Source: Buddleja alternifolia (lineage: Eukaryota; Streptophyta; Magnoliopsida; Lamiales; Scrophulariaceae). From it: a stretch of 64,000 bases of DNA. The translations under genes were made by a program, and so were the position numbers. Below, in pieces: positions 34,493-47,452 of this stretch. The DNA lies in assembly GCA_019426215.1 (NCBI GenBank), contig CM033394.1, forward strand, positions 38,190,423 to 38,254,422, read 5' to 3'. The stretch's first letter is position 1; every line of letters starts with the position of its first letter. The notes below the pieces were generated by a model that was not told the DNA's origin, did not search any database, and was given only the letters and a program-made list of their open reading frames with translations.

Positions 34493-36607
34493 TTGACTCC
34501 AAGCAAATATATGCGACTAAGGAATCAAATCTTCGCATTAATAAGCACGTAGATCGGTTCATTTCGTGCCAAGTTGTAGCAATTTTTAAATCAACTTTGT
34601 ATTTCAATAATGTATATCCAGTTCCACCTATATGCACCTGCGTAATATTGTTCGTTGCGAAATAATGTTCTTATTTTCTTCTCTGGACGATGTTGTGCTG
34701 TATTTGTCAAACAACTATCTACTTATGTTCTTATTTTCTTCTCTTGGTCAAATTGCAAAAACACATTAACAAATAAAAGGTAGCTATTTAGTATGTAAAA
34801 AAAAAGAAGAGAATACATATGCCCATCGTATAAGTTAATTTCATATATTTACATGATTTTTATAATCGTGAAGTTGACGATTTTCACATTATTTTAACGA
34901 ATAAAAGACTTCATAACATTCATTGAAAGTCTTTTTTTTTTTTTAATCCCATTGACCGCTAATCATTGATTCGTAGTCTCTTGAGACAAAATATTTATCT
35001 CCTTAACCCTCTTAAATGATGGAAAATGTTTTTCTACTATTTTTATGTTTTTTATGTTGCATCTGTAAGTTGAGAGTAGAAAGAAGACCAGAATCATTTT
35101 TAAACAAAATTTTAGAAGATGTCTTTCATCAATACACTAATGTGAAGAGTCACGTCTTCTTTAATTAGAATCATGTCCCTTCTTTTACTGATAGAATTTA
35201 ACTATTTAATATTACATAATTGATTATTTTATTTAACATTAAAAAATAATAATATGTAACTTATAATATGCGGGCCATATTATATCTAACATTTTTTCAT
35301 GTATTTGTTTTTATTATCTAAAATAAACATAATGTGAACAATAAAATTACTCTTAATCTTTCATTCGAACTAACCTATTATATCAAGGTAAAAAGAATCA
35401 AAATTAATGAGAGTAATGGTGGTTGTCAGTCATAATCTTGCACTCCAATTAACCTATTTTATCAAGATATATGGAATTCAAATTAATGAGAGTCAGGGTG
35501 GTTGTCTATCATAATCTTGCACTTATCCGTAGATTAAAACAATTAAAAATTGACTCTTGTTTCTAGTGACAAACAATTTTAGATAAGATCACAAGAAAAC
35601 TATATATCTGATAACTAATTTATCATACCTAATTAAATATTAATCTGGGCAAGTATGATAATTTGTTTCATATTGGTCATGACATATTAGGATATTATCA
35701 GAATAAATGTATTATAGAATGCTAAAAAATTCTAAAATATTTGTAAAATTGTAGATATATAAAGAATAAAAAATTTCACCAATTGGTATATTGTAAGAAA
35801 AATACTGCTTTAGATATAAATAAATTTACAAACATAATGTTTTTGTCGAATTTAAATTTGCAAGGGAGTTGATATTAACACTCTCAAAAGTAATAACCGC
35901 ACTCCAAATTCATTTTATTTTTAACCAAATTACCAATGTTTTCATTATTATTTGACACAATTTCTCTTGATATATAAGGCAAATATAATTTTCACTGTAC
36001 TATTCATCAATTTTAAAATTTATATTCACACTTTAATGTTTAAACACACTAGACAATAAATATTGCAACTTTAACATAATCTTTGTTAACATTTTCACTT
36101 TGTGTAATTTAAGAAGCATATAGCTATTTAAAATTAAGAAATCGTGAGAAGTTGGGAATTTTACATCCACTAAATTGTATCACAAAGTATATTTACAAAA
36201 AGAAAATCATTTAACTTTTATTGTTGAACATAACATTTGAAATGCCCGACATTATCCGATATTATTACCAATAATATTTTGAACAACCAATAATATCATT
36301 GTATTGGAACTAGCATCTGATAATTATATCGGATATTTTCTGCGATATATATAAACTCATATACTAATAAAATATTGTTCGATATTGTCTAATTGACAGA
36401 TGTGGACTCGGATGTGTATTGATTGATATTATAAAATATCGGCCGATACTATGAACTATGCTTGGAACGGTAAACAACGAAGACTACATGAGGTTGTTCC
36501 CTTCATAAGGGTGATATATATTCTCGATGCCAAAATGCAGAATATTAGAGATGGAGCAGAAGATAAATGTCAGGCCAATCACAAATGTATAGTCGCAATA
36601 ATATTTT
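34493..36607. other. AT-rich intergenic region with a ~77-bp tandem duplication
   Basis: No gene is recognised. Two adjacent ~77-bp units at about 35368-35445 and 35446-35522 share AACCTATT, AATTAATGAGAGT and GGTGGTTGTC.TCATAATC. A CCGATATTATT-rich patch lies at 36245-36450. Confidence 0.45.
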
Positions 36608-37767
36608 GGGAAAATTACTGAACCCCTCTAAAATAATTTTTTTTTATCCAAAAAACTCATGATAATATTTTTCAATTCAAAAAATTCAGTCCACCAATTT
36701 TTCATTCCAAAAACCCAACATTGTTAATTGCCCTTATCCTTCTAAATTAAAAATTAACCAATTGAAATTGAACTTTTGTATGTATAAAAATTTATTTATT
36801 TAGAACTTTATAATTGAATTAATACTAATTATGATTTTAATCATAACACCAGCTATCCCACATGGGATAGAAATAGGAAAATGAAATAGTTTATAAATTG
36901 AAGCCTAGGACTTCGAAGTATAATAATGAATTTGCATTTGGGGTCGTGGTCTAAATGTCCAACTCAAGGTTACACTTAATGGGTTTAATGAGACTTCTTT
37001 GGTCCAACAGGCTCGTGAGCTCGGGACGCGACAAATAGTATCAGAGCCGCTCCACAGTCGGAATATCGGGAGTTAAGTGCTACACGGGGCAAAGTGCTAC
37101 GCGTGTGGGAAACACCTCTTGAGCCCGCGGGAGACACCGCTAGAGACCTGACGCCTGGTAATGGGTCCTGAATTGAGTGACACCACGACGAGGACGTCAC
37201 TCCTCAAAGGGGCTGATTGTAACATCAACTATCCCACATGGGATAAAAATAGGAAAATGGCATACTTTATAAGTAAAGCCTATGAACTCAATTGTAATAA
37301 TGAATCCATTGAATCCATTTTCGGTCGTGGTTTAAAAGCTCAACTTAAGGTTACCATCAGAAAGTTTGATAGGACTTCTCTGGTCCAACGGGCTCGTGAC
37401 CCAGGGGTTACATTAATTCTAAATCTTCAGATTTTTAAATTTTTAGAAAAAAATTGAAAATATATTTATGGATAATTAAAATTTAAAATCAAAAATAAAT
37501 TATATTAAAATATTTAAACTATTTAATATTAAAAACTAAATCTGTATTATGTTATCAATTTGAAAATAAAACAAAAAGCATCTGATAAAAAAATTGATTG
37601 ATCATTTATTAACTTAATAAATGAAAGGTAATTTAGTTTAAAAAATTAATCTTAAATTTTGAGTTTTTTGCGATTAAAAGTTTGTAAAATGAATTTTTGC
37701 GATTGGAAAAAAAATTATGGATTTTCAGAATACAAAAATTCTTTTAAGGGGCTTTAATGATTTCCCC
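36608..37767. mobile_element. MULE-type MITE split by a TRIM
   Basis: The left end GGGAAAATTACTGAACCCC and right end GGGGCTTTAATGATTTCCCC match the family at 4510 and 41749. The flanking 9-mers TAATATTTT and TAATATGTT agree at 8 of 9 positions. The TRIM at 36842-37412 interrupts it. Confidence 0.65.
36842..37412 (+). mobile_element. TRIM (terminal-repeat retrotransposon in miniature), 571 bp
   Basis: Two ~195-bp LTRs (36842-37033 and 37218-37412) flank a 184-bp interior without coding capacity. The LTRs share CTATCCCACATGGGATA, TCGTGGT and GGTCCAAC.GGCTCGTGA. The primer-binding site TAGTATCAGAGCC (37036-37048) follows the left LTR, and AAAGGGGCTGAT (37206-37217) precedes the right one as a purine tract. 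A perfect TTAAT duplication flanks it (36837-36841 and 37413-37417). The LTRs have diverged noticeably, so it is older than the copia element. It needs proteins from other elements to move. Confidence 0.88.
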
Positions 37768-37868
37768 TAATATGTTTTTCATTCGAGCCGCCACTCTAGA
37801 AATATCAAATTCCATCAACAAATAAATAAATAAATGTACAAAAGAAATTTTCTCCTATATCCTGTAAC

Positions 37869-39688
37869 CTATTCTTTCATCGGACGCTTCCCCTTCGGAT
37901 CTGATCTGGGGCTCGTAAAACTCGACATACTTGTTGTTAATGTAGCACTTTGTGTACTTGAAGAGCCTAACGATTGAGAACTCGATGCACCAGAAGTCCC
38001 ACTAACGGATGATGATCCATTTGCCCTACGAGATCTTCTATATCTGGATCCTGGGTATCCAGGTCTCGTCGGTTCTTCAAGATTGCTTGGCTTTCTTGAT
38101 AGTATCATCACGACCCGATTCATGTCGGGTCGTAGTTGTGGATCAGATTGGACACATAGCAATCCAATATGTATGAACATTGCTATTTGATTAGGATCTG
38201 CTGATGACGCCAATGTAGGATCAACAATTTCCAAGCTTCGTTGTTTCTTGTAAAGCTTGTGGACCTGCATATAGGGAGACAATCAGAATTTGTAGTCTTA
38301 GGGGGTGAGATGGATATTTTGACTAATACTCAAGGACGATTTAGAAATTTGAAGAGGATAATATGTTTGAAGTATGTTCAATTTACATATAAAACTTCAT
38401 ATTATGCCATGTAAATTTTTTATATTCGAATTTTTGCCCTTCTGGACCAAATCCTGGCTTTGTCCCTCATTGTGACCAAATATATAGCATTAATTGTCAA
38501 TAGTGCTAACATTAAAAAAAATTATTGCCATAAAATTCATTATTGTGACAATGAAAAAATTATTGTCACTTAATATGTATATCTAGTGACAAATTTGTGC
38601 AGTGTGTCACTTCACATTTTGTTATTAATATTACTTTGGGAAAATTACACATAGACCTTCTAACTTATTGTGTAATTACCAAAACCTCCCCTCTCTTATT
38701 GGAAATAACCAACGCACCTCCTTAAGGGGTCTATTTGTAAGGTTTATAGGAAGTAAAATTGTAAAAAAAATTAAACATACAGGGGGTATAATTGTCTATT
38801 TATAAGATATACAGGGGGTAAAATTATAAAAATATTTAAACATACAGGGGGTATAATTATAAAAAAATCCTTAACATAAGGGGAGTGTGTTGATAATTTC
38901 CAATAAGTGATAGGAGGTTTTAGTAATTACACAATAAATGATGGGGTCTGTGTGTAAATTTCCCTATTAATTTTTGTTGTAGTGATAGTTGATAGATTTG
39001 GATGGATAATGCAAAACCTTTTAACATTCGGCTTGCACCATATTTCACATTGTCAACTTTCTAGTCTACCACTACATTCCAAAATCACCATAAATATGAG
39101 ATTATTTTTGGGATTAGGGTTAGTACACCTTAGACAACTTATTTGGCGAACCACATGAATATTTGTATATGTTTATTAATTTATATTCTTGATTTCTTGC
39201 ACTCTTTTTTCCTCTAGCACCGTAATAATATTATCCACACATTAGGAGAACCAAAGTTTTCAAAGCCTTCCCCACAAGAAAAACACAAGATTAAAGATTG
39301 ACAAGTCAAAGGCATTATCTTATAATATATCTCCACGTCCCGTCTTGGAAAAAATGTGTACTAGCTAAATTATGAACCACAAAAGGAGATCATGAAACAG
39401 TTCCATTGACCTCTACAGGGGAAATATGTAGCTTTCGATCTTAACTTGTCGTTAGAACTAGAGCGTGCGGTACACTCGATATATATGTTTGAATAATTTT
39501 CTTGAAATTATTAAAATTCAATTATTATTATTATTGAATTTCATTGGAAGTTCATATGTTTGAATAATAATAATTATTATTTATTTATGTTTTAATTGGA
39601 AGTTCATTAATGAAATGCATAGTTATTTAATATGAATATATAAACAAATCAATTTAAGTATTAGATAAATGAAAACGGAAGAAGAGAA

Positions 39689-39724
<36 letters not shown>

Positions 39725-42700
39725 GTACACACTACGATCCCTTTTCAATTATTATTGAGAAGATGTGACATTCGCATCCTTCAAATTTCCTGAATAATAA
39801 TAATAATAATAAAAAACAAAAAACAAAAAAAAGTTGGGATAGATAAAGTTATTGATATATATTTATAGGAGCAAAAATGAAAGTTCTTACCCATTGAAGC
39901 AGGTCTTGTGAATCAGGATCTCGGTTAAAGCTCGAATTTTTCTGTCCACTAATCAATTCCAGAACCACAACTCCGAAGCTATATACGTCAACTTTTTTGG
40001 AAAGTCTGCCATGCGTGAGATACTCTGGCGCCATGTAACCACTGCAGCCAAAATTAATTCATCCATATATATTACTCTCTTTTGCCACTTAGCATAATAA
40101 TTGCAATATTAGTACCATAGAATAGGGCATGTATATGTGGTATTAATCTCTTTACAAACGGACTTTCAAAATTAGTTTTATTTGATGCAACTTTTTTATA
40201 ATATTGGTCTCATCAGTTAAAAAATAATGAAAGTTTAAGCGTGGAATGCACGCACTGTTGAGTACTGATCTGGTGCAAAACACATGATCGAAGTGAAGGT
40301 TTTCGTTCGTTTTTTAATGATTGGGACTAAGAATATAAAAAAAAAATGTATCTTATCAAACTAAATTTGTAAGTTTGTAAACATTAAGACAAAAATTGCA
40401 AAAGGACCTAGCTATCATATGGGATAATGTTGTACTTTTCCGTTTAATGTGAATCAAACTTGAATTGCTACATAATAACAAAAATTGAGCCTTAAAAATA
40501 TTCAAGGGTGTGATATAACAACATACTTGGTACCAGCTACACGGGTATTAACGTGTGTTTGATCTTCCGGAAAGAGACGAGCCATACCAAAATCAGCAAT
40601 CTTAGGAACCCATTTATCGTCCAGTAGGATATTGCTGGCTTTGATGTCGCGATGTATGATGCAACAATGAGCCGATTCATGAAGATAAAGCAATCCCTTT
40701 GCGATTCCAGTTATCACATCATGCCTTCGTGGCCAGTCTAGCAATTCTCGTTTTTCACACGACTCTAAATAAGTGACACAATATGTAGTGTTAACATCAC
40801 TTGTAAACTGATCAACTCCCATGCTACATGAAGCTAGTAAAACTTACTTAAAACTTTTAAATACGAAAAAAGTTAATCACTAGTCGAAAGTAGAAGCCTA
40901 CTCAATTCCTTGGATTGTATTAAAAAAAAAAATAGTGGACGAAATTGTTGAAAATATATACTACTCAAAACAGTTAAGACTCATGGATTAAAAAAAATGT
41001 CGAAAAAATTAGTCCACTAGAATTAGCTAAATCGAATAGAGATAACATAAAAGGAGGAATATAGAAGATAAGAAGAGGCACGTGAAGTCGTGAACACGAA
41101 AAAAGGGGGGGGGGGGGGGGGGGATTCTTAAATTTGTCATTTTTTCTGTAAATTATAATAAATAAATTAGTCCAAAGTTTTCATAAAAATGAGACTAATT
41201 CAAATGAGGAAATTAGAAAGAATAATTCAGAGTTTCAGACTTTAGTTCTCAAAGTACATAGTAATTAATTTTGTGGTGGCCTGGCGGCAAAAGTTGATGG
41301 TCATGTTATGGTGGGACAGTCATATTTAGTTATGTTGGGGAGATTTTTCAAATATTTATAGTTTTAATGCATAGAATCAGAGTTTTCTTACCCCACCCCC
41401 ACCCCCAATATAAGCATGACCTTAAATTTAAATTTTGGTCAACCGAAATTATTTCAACTAAAACATCGGACTTTCTGACGGGCCAAAGTGAAATTTCATT
41501 TTAAGTCCATTTTTGCAGATCCACCAAAGTTTCACCTAAAATTTAAAAGTTCCCAAAATTTTTAACGGAACTTCAATTTTCTTGAAATTTAAAATAATAT
41601 TAAATAATTTGAATAATACTTATAGTTAATTTTAAAAAATCTTATTATATTTTTGGATCGGAACCACATACCAACTACGTAAGTTGAAGTAGGCTTGAAA
41701 GAGACCAATAATAGCGATGTTGATCATTCAGAGTACTCCATATAATTTGGGAAAATTACTAAAAATCCCCCTAAATTAAATCTTTGTATCCGAAAAAAGA
41801 TTTTTCAATCTCAAAAATTCATCCTACAAACTTTTCATTCCAAAAACCTCGAAAGTTAGAATTAACAACTTTTTGGACTAAATTACCCTTTATTTATAAA
41901 GTGTAGAAAAGATCAATCGATTTCTTTATTGAAATTGTTTTATTTTCAAATTTTTAAATTGCTAAATCGTGTAATAAAGATTTTATTTTTCAAAATTAGA
42001 CTTTTTAAATACTTTTATATAATTTATTTATGATTTTAATATAGTAATTATCTAAAAATACATTTTGTAAATTTTTTATAAAAATTAAAAAAATCTGAAA
42101 AATTAAGATTAAAATCATAATTAGAACGATTATCAGTATGAAAGTTCTAAATAAATAAATTTCTACACAAAATTACAATGAATTAATTTTTAATTAAAAG
42201 GTTAAGGGTGATCAAGAGATAAATTTATTAACCCTAAATAATGACAGGGGTTTTGGAATGAAAAGTTGTTGGATGGATTTTTTGGATTGAAAAATACAAA
42301 AATAATTTTAAGTGAAGTTTTATTAATTTTCCCTATAATTTTGAATGAAGGATTTTAATAAAGTTATAACTGTTTTGTATATATTAATGAAGTTTTTATG
42401 AGATTTTGCCATTCCTTTACTATTAAATCTTACTAACACTTTTTAATCAAGCTATTCAAACTCCCCTGTAATATTATAACTAATAGACCAATACAACTAT
42501 ACAAGCAACACCGTAATACATAAAAATGCAACGAAACACCTATATATATAATAAAGGGAAAACTACACATAGACCCCCTCACTTATTATGTATTTATCAG
42601 AACCATCCTTTATTTATTAAAAATTGCCAACACACCCCTTCAATGGTCTATTAATAAAGTTTACAGGTGTAAAAATTGTAACAATTTTGAAACGCAAGGG

Positions 42701-43664
42701 ATCTGCGTGTAATTTTCCTTAAAATAAGTACCACTAAATCATCCTAAAAGTTTTTAAATTATGCAACCCGACTCCGACTCGATATTTAATATCTTCCACA
42801 TAAGTAATCACGACATTTGAATCAAAATGAAGAAGAAATTGATTTAACTTACTAAAAAGAATCTTGTCGAGGCTTTGATTAACCACATATTCATAAACGA
42901 GAAGCTTTTCAGCATCATGCACACAATATCCCACCAAATTCACCACATTTCTATGTTGCACCCGAGCCAGCAGTTTTGCCTCATTCTCAAACTCTTTTCT
43001 CCCTTGCAATGATCTCTGTGAAAGCTTCTTCACTGCTACTTCTCTCCCATCATCCAATTTTCCCTACACAAAATAAAATCTAATCCTTATTCCAAATTTC
43101 TCATTTTATTTAATCATATCATAATATCTAGGAAACTTCATCCAACCCAAAAGCATAAATAATGTAAATTAAATTAAATGGTAATTTAATATCACTAATA
43201 GTCTCTCAAGTTTCACGTTTGTATCAATCTGGTCCTTAAAGTACCAAATGTAATGATAGCTTCTCTAAAGTTTAGTTACTGTCGGTGAAATCCTGTGGAT
43301 TAATCATAAATGAAGTTTTCTGTTTTTTTTTTTAATATATATAGTAATTATTTTACCTGGAAAACTGGACCAAAACCCCCTTCACCAAGCTTGTGAGAGG
43401 GATGAAAATTCTTTGTCGCTGCAATAAGGGCCTCTAACGAAAAATGTTTCTGTTCTTGTGCTGCAATTTTCTCCATGTCTTCTTCGTCTTCATCTTTTAT
43501 CACAATCAAAAATCACATAAAACCCCCATCAAACATAAATGTAAAGGACTGATTTATAATACAAATAATTTACGCAAGTACTGCCAATAAAAAGACTTAC
43601 TTTTACTTGAGTTGGATGTGAAGGGCTTGATGAAGTTTTGAAAGAAGCGTTTTGATTTGTTCAT
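37869..43664 (-). CDS. Receptor-like cytoplasmic Ser/Thr kinase, CRK43-like, six exons, 398 aa
   Basis: Exons on the minus strand: 43664-43601, 43493-43357, 43063-42853, 40764-40527, 40041-39891 and 38264-37869. All borders are GT-AG and the phases fit (1,197 bp including stop). The product is a protein kinase resembling Arabidopsis At1g70740, with no signal peptide, ectodomain or membrane segment. The glycine loop LGEGGFGPV is at 57-65, invariant Lys at 79, alpha-C Glu at 95, HRDIKASN with Asp177, DFG with Asp195 and APE at 221-223. All key residues are present, so it should be active. A Ser/Thr-rich tail follows [14 protein letters not shown]. Introns 3 (2.1 kb) and 5 (1.6 kb) are swollen by MITEs. 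It is the only intact copy of a three-copy local family; copies A and C are dead. Confidence 0.93.
38465..38984. mobile_element. CACTA-type MITE remnant in kinase intron 5
   Basis: The right end TTTTTGTTGTAGTG and the interior of TTGTGACAA, ATTGTCACTT and TAGTGACAAA match the 16655-17092 family. The left end is lost. Another MITE is nested at 38638-38964. Confidence 0.6.
38638..38964. mobile_element. 327-bp MULE-type MITE nested in intron 5
   Basis: The termini GGGAAAATTACACATAGACC and GGTCTGTGTGTAAATTTCCC are inverted. The flanking 9-mers TATTACTTT and TATTAATTT match at 8 of 9. The interior has a threefold CATACAGGGGGTA repeat. Confidence 0.75.
39685..39722. repeat. (TA)n microsatellite in kinase intron 5
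   Basis: About 18 TA units. Confidence 0.8.
41105..41123. repeat. 19-base G homopolymer in kinase intron 3
   Basis: An uninterrupted run of 19 G on the + strand, read as C in the kinase pre-mRNA. Copy C is not recognisable at this point. Confidence 0.8.
41749..42333. mobile_element. MULE-type MITE in intron 3 (orthologous to 4510-5099)
   Basis: Ends GGGAAAATTACTAAAAATCC and ATTAATTTTCCC. A TATAATTT motif flanks both sides. Confidence 0.65.
42556..42718. mobile_element. Short MITE in intron 3 (orthologous to 5338-5467)
   Basis: Ends GGGAAAACTACACATAGACC and GGATCTGCGTGTAATTTTCC. Confidence 0.55.
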
Positions 43665-43772
43665 CTCATGAAGAAAATTTTCTGATATGAATTTATGACC
43701 TTTAATTATGATTTAATAATTTTCTGATTTTGGCTCAGAAATACTTCAGAATTACCAACTACAAAGCGTGTG

Positions 43773-43778
43773 TTGACC
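43773..43778. promoter_or_regulatory. W-box (TTGACC) upstream of the kinase start
   Basis: TTGACC lies ~110 bp before the kinase ATG. It is a WRKY-type element often found at defence-related kinase genes. A single hexamer is weak evidence. The region was lost from copy A. Confidence 0.3.
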
Positions 43779-45054
43779 TCGGATTGATCTCCAGTTCCTG
43801 GCAATAAAGGGATATAAGTGTTTATTCATTTTAAGTCCCTAAAATGAGTTTTTTATTCGAAAAGCCCCTTCCACAACTTTTCTTTCCAGAAATCCCCAAT
43901 TTAATAAATTTATGAACTTAATCATTCTTAACTTTCTAGACTAATCAATTGTTGTTTCGTACATAAATTTATTTACTTAGAACTTTATATTGATAGCTAA
44001 TTATGCTTTTTATCTTACGTTTTCAGATTTTTTAATCTTTTTTATAAATTTATAAAATGTATTTTTAGATCATTACCATACTAAAATAAAAAATAAATTA
44101 TATAAAAATATTTAATATTGTGATCTATCAATTTGAATTTTTGAAATAAAAAAATTTCAATAAAAAAATCAATTGATCAATTCATGACGTTATAAATGAA
44201 GGGCAATTTAGTCTAAAAAGTTGTTAATCCTAACGTTAGGGTTTTTTTGAATGAAAAGTTTGTAGAATGAGTTTTGAAGATTGAAATATTTTCATAGGTT
44301 TTTTAGATACAAAAATTTATATTAGGAGGGTTTTAATATATAATTTTCCCTTACTAATTACATATGTGTAATAAAGGAGTATATATGTATATTAGTCGTC
44401 CTGCAATAAAAATCAGAGTAATTAATTATATTGAGGTGAAATGTTATTCTTGAAACCATTTTAATTATATCCGAAGGCTGTGTTTGGTTTTATTTTCAAA
44501 CCATTTTTTGGCCAAAATTTTGGCCGAAACTTGTTTGCTTTATGTTTTTTTGACCAAAAAAATTGTCAGCTATTGTCTCCCTATTTATCTCTATTTTAGG
44601 GTGCCTACTAATTACATCAACTACAATATAATCATTTAAAATTTATATTATATTATATTTTTCAATTATAAACACTACTTTTCAGACAAAAACTTACATG
44701 ATTTGACTGCTACAGTAATTTTTGTCTCTTCTGAAAATAAAATCAAACACAAAATCAAACACATTTTCATCAAAATACACAACTTTCAATAAACCTTTTC
44801 ACCAAAATTTTCACCAAAAAAACCCCCCAAAATAAAACCAAACACACCCTTCCTTTTGCAATTTGAACTATTCATGAAATGAAAGGCTAGAAGAAAATTA
44901 AACAAATAGAAGTGTTCAACGTCTCTTTTCAGATAAGGTTTTCATTCTAAGAAATGAAATATTATTTATTGATGCATGTCCAGAAGGAGATATGATCATT
45001 TCAAATATTTATATGTCCTAATTAGTTAAATACAGGACGAAGAATATTCTTCAT
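43779..45054. other. Kinase upstream region with two MITEs
   Basis: A diverged member of the GGGAAAATTACT family lies at ~43809-44350. A 374-bp element at 44476-44849 has inverted ends GGCTGTGTTTGGTTTTATTTT and AAAATAAAACCAAACACACCC. This ~1.3 kb has no counterpart in copy A. No gene is seen. Confidence 0.55.
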
Positions 45055-45768
45055 TTAATACATATTAGTATATTATGAAATTTTATTAAAAGTTATGGTA
45101 AAAAATCGGCTAAAAAGTATGGCAAAGGGAAATATATGGATTTGTAAATATACGAATACAAATTAATTATTCGAGAGTAAAAATACAGCTAATTCCTATA
45201 TAAATTTATAAGATTTATTACTTGTACTCCCTTTTAATTATTGTATAGAGTCATTAGTTGATAGTAATTAATATTTAGATAAATTATCAATGTTCATAGA
45301 TTTTAATTGTATGATACTCGATTAGCTCTTATAAAAATTAATAATATTTTTAAGTTTTAAATTTAAAAAATTGTCAAAATTAGAGTATTATTCGTCAAGT
45401 ATTATAAGGGATACATAAAGTACGTAAATTACACAGTTCAACTTGAATTACCAATATTATTCATTACGTTCATAAAATATACAAAAAACGAAAGTATTTT
45501 TCAATTATATATATGTACATAAATTATACAGGTATAATACGAGATTTAACAAACATAGTTATATATAAATTTTGAAACTACTATTTCAAGTATCGTTTTC
45601 ACATGAATGCCCAAATGTCACGCATCCATATTTAATGATAAAGTTACTGGGCTACTTTATTCTGTCTATATATTTTATTCTAAAATAATAGTATTAAAAC
45701 ATTGGAATAGAGATTTCAAAATTCTCGATCAATGTAGCTTTGCTTTTTGAAAGGTATTTAGTTGTTTA

Positions 45769-46259
45769 GGCTCTGTTTGTTTATGTTTTTGAGATGAAAT
45801 TCTGAAAATTTCTCGGGGAATGCGTACTACATGGATTCGTGTGAGAATTGATGTGATGTGTGTTGTGTTTGTTTATGTTTTTAAATAATGGTTGAGATTT
45901 GTAAAATATGAGTTAAATAATTGAGTTAGTTATTTGTGTAATGATTATGTGAATAAATAAATAATAGAATAAGATAGATAGATATATGAAATTAATTTAA
46001 TATTAATATATTTTGAAATTTGAAATTTATTATTAATATATAGTAAAAGTGGAAGATTGAATAGAAAAGTAATGATTGGAGGAAATGATGTTGATTGATA
46101 AATGTGTGAAATGATTGATATAGTGAGTGATAGGTAGTTATATGGGGAATTGAAAAAGTTAAGTAGAATTTAAATGAAAATGGTTTGTGTTATGAATTTT
46201 TAGAATTTTGTGATTCAGAATATTGAAAATGGAATTTGAAAACATAAACAAACAAGGCC
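45769..46259. mobile_element. 491-bp MITE in copy B (PIF/Harbinger-like)
   Basis: The inverted ends are GGCTCTGTTTGTTTATG and CATAAACAAACAAGGCC. Copy A shows the empty site (TTGTTTACGAATT near 7601), which fixes the target duplication as TA, or TTA/CTA if one base has mutated. There is no coding frame. Confidence 0.8.
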
Positions 46260-46687
46260 TACGAATTAGTGGTCATTTGACTTTTCCATGTAACTACGTT
46301 GCTTATATAATATTATGATATCAATAATCAGACCGAAAGTTTTTCTTTCAATTTATAATTTTTAAGCACTAACATTGAATTGTTTCCAAAATCCAAATAA
46401 TATGTGCGTTATACACAACATTAATACACAAATTAATATTTGAAGAACAATTTATAGGTAACTGGAGGAAGTGGAGCTAGAACTTGTTGGCGTATAAGAA
46501 CATGCATGTTTATTAGTTTTTAGATACGCAGAGAATTGCATATAATTAGCAAAATCGAACATGAAATAATTATTTTAATATATGATTTATAATTTTTTTT
46601 CATGCAATATAATCTTGATAAAACAAACAAAGAATTATTTCATGTAGATATATAAGAGTTTGAGCACTATATATCATCAATTATATA

Positions 46688-47420
46688 AGACCGTCTCCAA
46701 CCCAGCACCGTGGGTTGGACCTCTAGGCTCCAACCCACGCCAATTCTGGCACAAAAATTGGCACATTGTACAGTGGCACGCCAAATTTGGCATGCCACTG
46801 TAGCTTGTGCTAATTTTGGTGCAAGCCATTATATTTTTAAATTTATTTATAGTTTAGTTTACTTTATTTTATTCTTTTGCAATCTAGGTCCTAAAAGTGT
46901 AAGAAGTTACAATTATGTCCAATGAATGTAATTTTTTTATTCAATTATATGTTTTAAGTTTAAAATTTAACTATAAATAATAATATATATTAATACTAGT
47001 ACAAAATGTATATTTCATAAATTAAAAATATTGAAATATTTATATAAAGATATATTAATATTACATAATATATAATACAAAAAGTATATAATTCTAATAC
47101 AAACTAACTAATATAATACGGCATTGAGAAATTAGACAAATAACAACTTAGTAGCGGGTATATCGGTTTCGACTCCACCCAATATTATTAAATAACAAAA
47201 TTTATTAAATTATTTATTATTTATTTAGACAAATACTAAATAACATATATGGTTGTTAATTAATTTTATGAAATACCAAAATAATTAAAACAAATTTTAA
47301 TAATTGTAGATTTTATTATTAATTTTCCCGTGCTTCAGGTTTAGATGGAGTTGATTTGATTCATGTGTTATAAGGGAGTAGTACTCCTTGTTTATGCTTT
47401 AATGGTTAAGGTTTTTTTAA

Positions 47421-47452
<32 letters not shown>

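Larger units (their letters stand above)
41727..43012. repeat. Duplicated segment B1 (matches 4486-5758)
   Basis: Collinear with copy A, ending inside exon 3 of the intact kinase. It contains the orthologous MITEs 41749-42333 and 42556-42718. Confidence 0.8.

Noticed and set aside
37050..37120. 5S-rRNA-like GGGAGTTAAGTGC in the TRIM interior, suggesting a Cassandra element
   Set aside because: Cassandra carries the 5S-like region in its LTRs with clear A and C boxes. Here a single short resemblance lies in the interior, so I treat it as chance.
46710..46925. 71-codon frame in the AGACCGTCTCCAACC element
   Set aside because: It lies in a non-coding MITE and is not conserved in the copy at 10195-11105.
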